5,166 bases of DNA. Origin: CAZAMT01 sp964486145 (GTDB lineage: Bacteria; Bacteroidota; Bacteroidia; Bacteroidales; JAAAOM01). Position numbers and translations under genes: made by a program. The notes below the pieces were generated by a model. It saw only the letters and a list, made by a program, of their open reading frames with translations. It had not been told where the DNA came from and searched no databases. Below, piece by piece: positions 1 through 5,166 of the stretch. The DNA lies in NCBI GenBank assembly GCA_964486145.1, contig CAZAMT010000295.1, positions 1 through 5,166 on the forward strand, read 5' to 3'. How positions within the stretch are numbered: the first letter of the stretch is position 1; every line of letters begins with the position of its first letter.

Positions 1-73
1 CAGTAATTATCTCAGATAACTTGTCCGACAATTGGCGGATAGCCTGCTCCGATTTGTCGGAGGTCTGTTTCAT
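1..73 (-). CDS. N-terminal fragment of an unidentified gene running off the left edge
   Basis: An ATG at 71-73 opens a minus-strand frame that stays open for 24 codons to the window edge. It reads MKQTSDKSEQ, then AIRQLSDKLSEIIT. The peptide is charged and probably helical, with no signal peptide, so the product is likely cytoplasmic, but too little is present to name a family. Support for a real start is the perfect TAnnTTTG motif (TATATTTG) about 18 nt upstream on the same strand, which would give a short leader. There is no Shine-Dalgarno sequence, which is normal for Bacteroidota. The gene lies downstream of the sigma/FecR unit but beyond its terminator, so it is probably a separate transcription unit. 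A chance open frame of this length cannot be excluded. Confidence 0.45.
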   Translation of the reverse strand, partial: MKQTSDKSEQAIRQLSDKLSEIIT

Positions 74-90
74 GAATAGTTGTTTTTATC

Positions 91-98
91 CAAATATA
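91..98 (-). promoter_or_regulatory. Bacteroidota-type -7 promoter motif (TAnnTTTG)
   Basis: Read on the minus strand this is TATATTTG, an exact match to the TAnnTTTG -7 element used by the Bacteroidota housekeeping sigma factor. It sits 17 nt upstream of the ATG at 73. No exact TTG -33 element lies at the expected distance; the best candidate is TTATG around 119-123. The position fits a promoter for the truncated gene at the left edge, but the short motif in AT-rich DNA could be chance. Confidence 0.4.
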
Positions 99-118
99 TA
101 AAAAATCTTTGGTTGGGC

Positions 119-273
119 ATAACGTTGAGTGTATGATTTCACAGGGGATTGCGGAATTCAAACCTATCAAGTTACCACCCAAAATTGATGCAGGTGATAC
201 CGCTCAAAAACCTCTGAACCTACCGTAGGGAGCTCAGCGAAGCCAAACTCTTATGAATTATACACATTGATAA
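119..273. repeat. Gene-free stretch with diffuse inverted-repeat structure
   Basis: The interval between the partial gene at the left edge and the terminator at 325 holds no credible gene. Its outer parts are complementary: GTGTATGATTTCA at 129-141 pairs with TGAATTATACAC at 254-265, with one unpaired base. Inside lie further short dyads: GTTACCACC (171-179) with GGTGATACC (193-201), seven of nine pairs, and the near-palindrome CCTACCGTAGG (219-229), flanked by CTGA (214-217) and TCAG (234-237). The nested arrangement is more than a single terminator would show and suggests a folded nucleic acid, such as a small mobile element, a recombination site or a structured RNA. None of these can be named from the sequence. 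Confidence 0.35.
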
Positions 274-324
274 AATTTGAAACGCTGGTTGGTCTGTATT
301 TTATAGAATGCAATCGGTTGCCAT

Positions 325-366
325 TAAAAAGTGCAAATGTCAGGAAAACAGAAGAGGCACTTTTTA
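325..366 (-). terminator. Stem-loop terminator after the STN/CarboxypepD gene
   Basis: A perfect 10-bp stem, TAAAAAGTGC (325-334) with GCACTTTTTA (357-366), encloses a 22-nt loop and begins 4 nt after the stop codon of the minus-strand gene at 371. A run of T closes the 3' arm on both strands, and the plus strand continues T-rich to 374. The structure could therefore stop transcription in either direction. Its position marks the 3' end of the sigma/FecR/STN unit. The loop is longer than in a textbook intrinsic terminator. Confidence 0.6.
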
Positions 367-370
367 TTTT

Positions 371-1948
371 TTATGGAAGGTCATCAGTCATATTTAAATG
401 GTTGACAAGAACACGATTAAGTTTACCCATCGCATCTTTAATAGGGATATCAGGTTTCAGGTAGTTGAATTTGCCCCAAAAAACCGGGTCATACTCAAAA
501 TCTTTATCTTGAAAAATATCCTTTGATCTGACCGTTTCTTTGAATTTGAACCGTTTTACATTTTCATGGTCCATATTGTTTATGGCCATTTCAGTAATTG
601 TATGAAATTCAGAGCTGAACAGTTTTCTTTTCATTCGAACTTTAAATCTTGTTTCGAACCGGATGTGGTTCAGGTAAAATTTTCCGTTAATTTTCCGGTA
701 ATTCACCATGTATTTGGCATTGACAGGCTTCACTTTCATTTTTCGCGATTTTTTCAATACCATTACTTCTGCGGCCTTGTGAATTCCTCTGGGGCTCAGA
801 TGAAAATCAGCACCTCTGATGGCCAGAGATTCAACATCGATATATAACCGGCCTTTAAAAAACGGATAGTTCACAGACTCCTTCTGGTCGAATTCTATAA
901 CATAGGTAGGGTGATCATTGTAATAAACAATGTCGGCCATGTTATAATTATAAAACTTAAAATATTTTTCCTGTAGAAAATCAGCCGGGTTTTTTACTAT
1001 ATCCAGCATCAAGCTTGTATTTAAACCACCTTTAAGTTTGAGAATTACCGTATCAAGTTTCTCAGCACTAATTGTTTTCCGACTTTTATAGACTTTTATC
1101 TGATCATTCTCGTAGGCATTGTCATACGGTGCTTTGTAAATTTGAAGGACTGCCTCGGAGATAGCAATAAAGTCATCATTCTTTTTTACCGATTCCCTGT
1201 AAAACGTTGTGTAAATGGAAGGTTTAAGGGAATAATTATTATCGATTTTACTGAGTGCAGATTTAATCAGGTGAACCGGGTCTGTTTTGCGGATAATGAC
1301 TTCCTGAATCGGAATAAAGTCCATGGATAGTTCGACCATTAAGCTCGAACTATCAATTTTTTGAACAGGAAGGGTAAGGGTTTTAAATCCCATGCTGGAA
1401 AAACCCAGGGTATCATCATGAAAATATCCCGGAACCTTCAATACAAAGTTACCATCAGCATTGGAAATGGTGCCGAGGTTTTCACCAACAATGCTTACAC
1501 TGGCATATGGAACGGGGTCACCGGATCCTTTTTCAATGATCGTTCCCCGCACCTCCTTAAAATATGGCATTTCCGCTTCCGATTCGATCATCCTTGCAAA
1601 CTCAAGAGGGTCTTGCGGCCGGTAAATTACAATCTGGTTGTCCATTATTTTATACACCAGGCTTTCATCCTGAAGTATGTCATTCAGCAAATAAATCAAT
1701 GGCTTATTGTCAGCCCGAAGGGTTACATTTTTGTCGCCCTCTATAATACCGGCATTGTATGAAAAATTGTAATTAATGCGATCGCTTATGTGATTCAACG
1801 CATCGTATACCGAAATCTGTTCTTCAGATAGATCCAGACGTTGAAAAAATATGCTGTCCTGCCCATGGACATAAAGTCCCCAGCGGATTTGGATAAAACC
1901 GATAATTATAAAGAGACAAATGATATTTTTTGCCAGAGTGTTTTTCAT
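371..1948 (-). CDS. Exported STN + CarboxypepD_reg-like domain protein, candidate input of the sigma/FecR switch
   Basis: The protein has 525 residues and starts at an ATG 44 nt after the FecR stop. Residues 1-30 look like a Sec signal peptide: basic start, hydrophobic IICLFIIIGF, likely cleavage near VHGQ|DS. Residues about 38-110 form an STN (secretin/TonB short N-terminal) domain ending in NQIVIYR. Residues about 133-200 are a CarboxypepD_reg-like beta-sandwich (PVPYASVSIVG, GTISNADGNF, LGFSSMGFKTL). Residues about 215-515 are a conserved region shared with the product at 3834-5117, with blocks SEAVLQIYKAPYD, MLDIVKNP, YVIEFDQK and FWGKFNYLKP. STN followed by CarboxypepD_reg is the N-terminal order of SusC/FecA-type signalling receptors, but no plug is seen and the remaining length is too short for a 22-strand barrel. 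Location is presumably periplasm or outer membrane. By analogy with FecA the STN domain would contact the neighbouring FecR protein. The molecular function of the C-terminal part is unknown. Confidence 0.88.
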   Translation of the reverse strand: MKNTLAKNIICLFIIIGFIQIRWGLYVHGQDSIFFQRLDLSEEQISVYDALNHISDRINYNFSYNAGIIEGDKNVTLRADNKPLIYLLNDILQDESLVYKIMDNQIVIYRPQDPLEFARMIESEAEMPYFKEVRGTIIEKGSGDPVPYASVSIVGENLGTISNADGNFVLKVPGYFHDDTLGFSSMGFKTLTLPVQKIDSSSLMVELSMDFIPIQEVIIRKTDPVHLIKSALSKIDNNYSLKPSIYTTFYRESVKKNDDFIAISEAVLQIYKAPYDNAYENDQIKVYKSRKTISAEKLDTVILKLKGGLNTSLMLDIVKNPADFLQEKYFKFYNYNMADIVYYNDHPTYVIEFDQKESVNYPFFKGRLYIDVESLAIRGADFHLSPRGIHKAAEVMVLKKSRKMKVKPVNAKYMVNYRKINGKFYLNHIRFETRFKVRMKRKLFSSEFHTITEMAINNMDHENVKRFKFKETVRSKDIFQDKDFEYDPVFWGKFNYLKPDIPIKDAMGKLNRVLVNHLNMTDDLP

Positions 1949-1992
1949 GAAAATAATACTACACCTGAATTTTCACAATTTTTATACCAGTA

Positions 1993-3012
1993 TCAGCACC
2001 CTTCACCCGAAAGAAGGATTTGGTTTTCGTATCTGTTCATTTTCAAATTGAACGTGGTACATATAACATCCAAAACAACATCCAGATTTTGATTTGAGAA
2101 TGTGGATGTAAAACGACAGTTTGTAATGTCGTTATTTAGTTTAATATTCACATCATAGATTTTGTTCAGTGTTTTAACAACTTCTTTTAGATCTGCTTCT
2201 TTAAAAACGATGTTACCTGTTTTCCAGGCAAGATAGTTCTTATCTTTATTAACCGTCATTTCTGCTTGTTGTTCAGAAACGATTCCGATATATCCGGGTT
2301 CAAGAATCAGAGATTCATAGGTTTGGTCTGTTGGTGTAACCTGTACTTTTCCGGTTTCAACAAAAACCTCTACCCGGGCATTCCTGTCATCACAAAAAAC
2401 ATTAAATGATGTACCAAGAACTTTGATTTCAGCATTTTGCGTCTGGATGATAAAAGGCCTTGCAGCATCATGCATTACATCGAAGTAAGCCTCACCCTGT
2501 AGCTTAATTGTGCGAATTGATTCACGAAACTTTTTTGGATAAGTAATCCTGGAATCTTTGTTTAATGTAATCAGGGAGCCATCGGGCAATGCTAATTCCT
2601 GCCTGGTTTCAGCCCGTTCGGTTATGAATGTATTTTGTTTGTTGCTCTGAAGTTTATTGTATACCCTCAAACCTGCATACGACAGGGAAAAAATAAGAAC
2701 AATGGATGCTGCAAATTTTAAGAAAGGAACAATCTTAAGGCTTTTTATAGTAGCTTCCTGTTTGTCAACTTCAACATGGCTAATGCGTTGTTTTTGCTTT
2801 TGCCAGGCAATATCCAATTCGTTACGGGATATGGGTTTATAACCGGAAACCAGGTTCCAGTCTTCTTTGGCTTTTTTGTAGAGATCGGAAAATTCCGGAT
2901 TTTGTACGGATAATTTTTCGAACAAAGATAATTCCCGGGTATCCGCATCACCTGTAACAACTTTGGAAATCAATTCCCAGTACTCACCTTTATTTTCGTA
3001 ATTTGCATGCAT
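1993..3012 (-). CDS. FecR-family anti-sigma factor with C-terminal DUF4974 domain
   Basis: This is a 339-residue inner-membrane regulator. The N-terminal part, residues 1-90, is cytoplasmic and should bind the sigma factor encoded just upstream. One membrane segment lies at about 94-115 (IVPFLKFAASIVLIFSL). The periplasmic FecR domain spans about 134-225 and shows the family pattern: ELALPDGSLITLNKDSRITY, LQGEAYFDV, PFIIQT, KVLGTSFNV and VETGKVQV. The C-terminal DUF4974 domain is at about 267-335 (NIVFKEADLKEVVKTLNKIY through NQILLSG). Length and order are normal for Bacteroidota FecR proteins. The ATG lies 2 nt after the sigma stop codon, so translation is probably coupled. In the known family the periplasmic part receives a signal from an outer-membrane protein and frees or activates the sigma factor. 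Here the only obvious partner is the STN-bearing product of the next gene. Confidence 0.95.
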   Translation of the reverse strand: MHANYENKGEYWELISKVVTGDADTRELSLFEKLSVQNPEFSDLYKKAKEDWNLVSGYKPISRNELDIAWQKQKQRISHVEVDKQEATIKSLKIVPFLKFAASIVLIFSLSYAGLRVYNKLQSNKQNTFITERAETRQELALPDGSLITLNKDSRITYPKKFRESIRTIKLQGEAYFDVMHDAARPFIIQTQNAEIKVLGTSFNVFCDDRNARVEVFVETGKVQVTPTDQTYESLILEPGYIGIVSEQQAEMTVNKDKNYLAWKTGNIVFKEADLKEVVKTLNKIYDVNIKLNNDITNCRFTSTFSNQNLDVVLDVICTTFNLKMNRYENQILLSGEGC

Positions 3013-3014
3013 TT

Positions 3015-3656
3015 TTAAAATAATAAAATAAAATTTCTATACTCTTTCAGATATTTTCTAAATGTTTTCAGTGATTTTGACATATTAGCCTCCACTGTTT
3101 TTATACTTATCGATAGTTTTTTTGCAATTTCATGGTACTTTAGTCCTTCAAATCTGCTTAATTCAAAAATTTTCCGGCTTCTTTCGGGTAATTGTTGAAG
3201 AACTTTTTCAATGGTATCCGTAAGTTCCTTAATTTGAATAAAATCAGGCTCTAGATAGCTGGTTGTGCCATCCAAAGCGTGACGTTTATTCAATGAAATT
3301 GATTTTTGCTGTTTACGAATACGTTGAATGCTATTGTTATAAACCGCACGATAAACATAGGATTTAAAGGAAGACGAGATGTTCAGTTTCTCTTTATTTT
3401 TCCAGATATTGAAAAACAAATCCTGCACTACCTCATCAGCATCGTCTTTTTGTTTTACAAAAGTGTGAGCATAATTAAATAATGGTGCATAATATTTACG
3501 AAACAAAGTTTCAAATGCATCCATATCTCCTGATTTTATTTGTTCCAGCAGTTCCTCATCCTTCATATGTTCAGGCTGATCTTTTTCCAATTGCAACTGA
3601 TTTATTTTATCTGTTGATTTGTTATTCAGCCTTTTAAGTTCTGTAATTATTTCCAA
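3015..3656 (-). CDS. ECF RNA polymerase sigma factor (sigma-70 family, Bacteroidota FecI-like)
   Basis: The 213-residue protein shows the two-domain ECF layout. Region 2 is at about 45-112 (AFETLFRKYYAPLFNYAHTF, DADEVVQDLFFNIW, FKSYVYRAVYN). Region 4 is at about 145-200 (LQQLPERSRKIFELSRFEGL, then YHEIAKKLSISIKTVEANMS, the helix-turn-helix that reads the -35 element). Lack of region 3 is typical for ECF factors. It should direct RNA polymerase to its own promoters when released by the FecR protein encoded 2 nt downstream. The start is uncertain. The first ATG gives about 30 extra residues of low-complexity charged sequence. Met31 at 3564-3566 (MKDEELLEQIKSGD) would give a more usual ECF N-terminus. 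Neither start has a clear ribosome binding site. No promoter was recognised in the 177 nt upstream, which instead carry a long inverted repeat. Confidence 0.95.
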   Translation of the reverse strand: MEIITELKRLNNKSTDKINQLQLEKDQPEHMKDEELLEQIKSGDMDAFETLFRKYYAPLFNYAHTFVKQKDDADEVVQDLFFNIWKNKEKLNISSSFKSYVYRAVYNNSIQRIRKQQKSISLNKRHALDGTTSYLEPDFIQIKELTDTIEKVLQQLPERSRKIFELSRFEGLKYHEIAKKLSISIKTVEANMSKSLKTFRKYLKEYRNFILLF

Positions 3657-3696
3657 AACTCATAATATTTTGTCGATATTCTTTTTGGTAGTCGCC

Positions 3697-3783
3697 TTAT
3701 CAGGAAATGGCTGTCCGTTGCTTCTTCTTCCTTTGCACTACTCTGCCCTGTAAGTACATCAAAAGCGTTGGACAGCCTGATAA
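3697..3783 (-). repeat. Long imperfect inverted repeat in the leader of the sigma gene
   Basis: The left arm TTATCAGG (3697-3704) is complementary to CCTGATAA (3776-3783), and CTGTCC (3711-3716) to GGACAG (3770-3775). This gives 14 pairs interrupted by six bases on one side. Alternatively GGCTGTCC (3709-3716) pairs fully with GGACAGCC (3770-3777). Inside, GCTT (3720-3723) pairs with AAGC (3763-3766). The apical part is about 39 nt. The element lies 40 nt upstream of the sigma start and 50 nt after the stop of the preceding gene. It could be a leader structure, a processing site or attenuator between two genes, an operator-like dyad, or the ends of a very small mobile element. No T-run follows the right arm in the direction of transcription, so a simple intrinsic terminator is not supported. 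Confidence 0.55.
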
Positions 3784-3833
3784 ATGATTTAAACTTAACT
3801 TGTATATTTATTTATGAAACCTTATATGTCACA

Positions 3834-5117
3834 TTAATTATTTCTTCTATTCAGTCTTCTGCTTATGCGTTCAACTGCTTCTTCGATGGATTCTTCCGGT
3901 TTAATATAGTTAAAATCACCCCAGAAATCTTCATCATAATATTCCACTACATTATCAATAAACACATCGTTTGGCTTAGCAATTTCACGATGTTTAAATC
4001 TATCCACATTTTCAAGCCTTCTGTCTGTCACTGCCATTTCCGACATTGCGGTATAGGTTTTATTGAAAAGTCGCTTTTTCCATTTACATTTGATTACCAG
4101 TTCAGTTCGTGCATGGTTTAAGTACCATTTGTCATCAACTTCCCTGTAATTTACCAGGTAGTAAGCTCCGAGAGGTTCCACACGCATGGTAAGTGGTTTT
4201 TTACGGACAAGCACATTTGCAGCTTTGTCAATTCCCTTTTCACTGAGATTAAATTCAAGACCTGTAATGGCCAGGTCCTCAACGTCCAGATAAAGTTTTC
4301 CGCTGTACAATGGATAATCAACATTATCTTTCTGGTCGAACTCAATAACATAACTTTGCCTGTCATTAACGTTTAGGACACCGGCAAGCTTATATTCGTA
4401 AAATTCGATGATGTCTTCACCCAACAGGATGGATGGGTTTTTTACAACATCCAACATGACCATTGTTGTTGGGCCGCCTTGCAGTTTAAACAGCACGGTG
4501 TCCATGTTCTTCACATCCTGGCTCTTTCTGCCTTTAAATATTTTTACCTGATCGTTTTCCAGTTTATCATACGGTGCTTTGTAAACCTGCATAATTGCCT
4601 CCGATACAGCCACATAATTTCGGTTTTCCTTGATGGTTTCACGGTAGAATGCAGTCATTTTTTCAGGCACAGTGTAGTAGTTTTCGGGTACCCTGTTTAA
4701 AGCAGCTCGTAAAAGTTCTACAGGGTCGTCTGTTCGAATTTTAACCTCATTGATAGGAATGGTAGCAGCCTGAAGCATGATAATGTTCTCTTTTTTTCGA
4801 AGAGATTCCAATGGAAGTACCAACGATTTATATCCGATATTTGAAAATCCAAGGTTCTCATTCATCCTGGATTCCGGTATTTTTATGATAAACTCGCCAT
4901 CACCATTTGATACAGTACCAACATTCGTTCCTTCAATGTAAACATTGGTAAAAATTACGGGATCTTCCGATTCCTTATCAACCACCTTACCTGAAATTGT
5001 TACAACACTGGTTGTGTCATTTTGGGCATAAATAGTGGTAACATTTCCGATACTTAAAACAGCAACAACAGTGAGTGCTGTGGTAATTGCCAACATTGTT
5101 TGTTTTAACTTTTTCAT
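3834..5117 (-). CDS. Exported CarboxypepD_reg-like domain protein, STN-less paralogue of the 371-1948 product
   Basis: The protein has 427 residues from the ATG at 5115-5117. A TTG at 5136-5138 would add seven residues, but the ATG start gives a clean signal peptide: MKKLKQ, hydrophobic AITTALTVVAVLSIG, likely cleavage near TIYAQ. The CarboxypepD_reg-like domain is at about 40-103 (DPVIFTNVYIEG, GTVSNGDGEF, LGFSNIGYKSL). The rest, to about residue 420, matches the C-terminal region of the 371-1948 product along its whole length, with blocks such as FYRET, SEAIMQVYKAPYD, MLDVVKNP, YVIEFDQK, GKLYLDVEDLAITG and FWGDFNYIKP. By eye roughly half the residues are identical (not computed). There is no STN domain, no plug and no recognisable enzyme motif. 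The protein is probably periplasmic or attached at the outer membrane. It lies 177 nt upstream of the sigma gene on the same strand, so it may be co-transcribed or be a target of the switch. Its biochemical role is unknown. Confidence 0.9.
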   Translation of the reverse strand: MKKLKQTMLAITTALTVVAVLSIGNVTTIYAQNDTTSVVTISGKVVDKESEDPVIFTNVYIEGTNVGTVSNGDGEFIIKIPESRMNENLGFSNIGYKSLVLPLESLRKKENIIMLQAATIPINEVKIRTDDPVELLRAALNRVPENYYTVPEKMTAFYRETIKENRNYVAVSEAIMQVYKAPYDKLENDQVKIFKGRKSQDVKNMDTVLFKLQGGPTTMVMLDVVKNPSILLGEDIIEFYEYKLAGVLNVNDRQSYVIEFDQKDNVDYPLYSGKLYLDVEDLAITGLEFNLSEKGIDKAANVLVRKKPLTMRVEPLGAYYLVNYREVDDKWYLNHARTELVIKCKWKKRLFNKTYTAMSEMAVTDRRLENVDRFKHREIAKPNDVFIDNVVEYYDEDFWGDFNYIKPEESIEEAVERISRRLNRRNN

Positions 5118-5135
5118 GTGTTTAAAAATTGTGAC

Positions 5136-5163
5136 CAAACCTGAAATTTGGCACTCATTTCAA
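5136..5163 (-). promoter_or_regulatory. Possible promoter of the CarboxypepD_reg-like gene
   Basis: On the minus strand TTG (5161-5163) is followed after 17 nt by CAGGTTTG (5136-5143), one mismatch from the Bacteroidota -7 consensus TAnnTTTG. The spacing fits the TTG-N17-23-TAnnTTTG pattern described for Flavobacterium. The motif would place transcription start about 15 nt before the ATG at 5117. The -33 element lies close to the window edge, so upstream context is missing, and the -7 mismatch makes this tentative. Confidence 0.3.
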
Positions 5164-5166
5164 TCA

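Noticed and set aside
47..62. Perfect hairpin CTCCGA-TTTG-TCGGAG
   Set aside because: It lies within the partial coding frame at the left edge, has no T-run, and is short. It is probably incidental to the codons.
112..118. GTTGGGC as the core of an integron attC site
   Set aside because: The matching RYYYAAC box with proper spacing was not found, and the 7-mer consensus is common by chance. It is kept only as a remark in the finding on 119-273.
1914..1918. Cys11 in the signal region of the STN protein as a lipoprotein cysteine
   Set aside because: The residues before it (KNII) do not form a lipobox, and the hydrophobic stretch continues after it, so an ordinary Sec signal peptide fits better.
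3647..3811. 54-codon open frame on the minus strand across the leader of the sigma gene (contains ...SNAFDVLTGQSSAKEEE...)
   Set aside because: It has no ATG, no visible ribosome binding site, overlaps the sigma start out of frame, and part of its sequence is fixed by the inverted repeat. A remnant of an older gene cannot be fully excluded.
1122..4585. Identical 19-nt block at 1122-1140 and 4567-4585 as a sign of recent gene conversion
   Set aside because: It encodes the highly conserved YKAPYD motif of both paralogues. Surrounding DNA differs freely, so protein-level constraint explains it.
267..4700. Plus-strand open frames, such as 566-847, 1361-1762 and 3768-4121
   Set aside because: They are antisense to well-supported minus-strand genes, show no domain pattern and have no promoter or start context. 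They are shadows of the real frames.
5118..5138. TTG start that would lengthen the CarboxypepD_reg-like protein by seven residues
   Set aside because: The ATG at 5117 gives a normal signal peptide beginning MKKLKQ. The TTG also overlaps the candidate -7 motif, so it is probably not translated.
1..5166. tRNA, rRNA, CRISPR array, insertion sequence
   Set aside because: No cloverleaf, rRNA block, regularly spaced repeats or transposase coding sequence was seen on either strand.

Overview
The window looks like a Bacteroidota chromosome segment. It is moderately AT-rich, its genes lack clear Shine-Dalgarno sequences, and at the left edge there is a match to the Bacteroidota -7 promoter motif TAnnTTTG. 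The families present (ECF sigma factor, FecR/DUF4974 anti-sigma factor, STN and CarboxypepD_reg-like domains) are typical of that phylum. No species is assigned.

All supported genes are on the minus strand, so transcription runs from high to low coordinates. First comes a 427-residue exported protein with one CarboxypepD_reg-like domain and a conserved C-terminal region (3834-5117). A 177-nt intergenic stretch follows and contains a long imperfect inverted repeat (3697-3783). Then come a compact sigma/anti-sigma pair, an ECF sigma factor (3015-3656) and a FecR-type anti-sigma factor (1993-3012), separated by 2 nt. After 44 nt comes a 525-residue exported protein (371-1948). It is a paralogue of the first protein but carries an additional STN domain at its N-terminus. 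A stem-loop terminator (325-366) closes the unit. The stretch 74-370 has no gene but holds a diffuse inverted-repeat element. At the left edge a further minus-strand gene appears to begin (1-73), with a promoter-like motif just upstream.

In the usual Bacteroidota sigma/FecR module, the third gene is a SusC/FecA-like TonB-dependent receptor whose STN domain signals to the FecR protein. Here the third gene keeps the two N-terminal modules (STN, then CarboxypepD_reg) but has no room for a plug and 22-strand barrel. About 300 residues of a conserved domain, shared with the upstream paralogue, take their place. The inference is a cell-surface signalling circuit with a receptor-less, barrel-less input protein: the STN-bearing paralogue would talk to the anti-sigma factor, while the STN-less paralogue would be a partner, target or non-signalling twin. 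This is the most interesting point of the window. The circuitry is inferred from domain order and gene order only.
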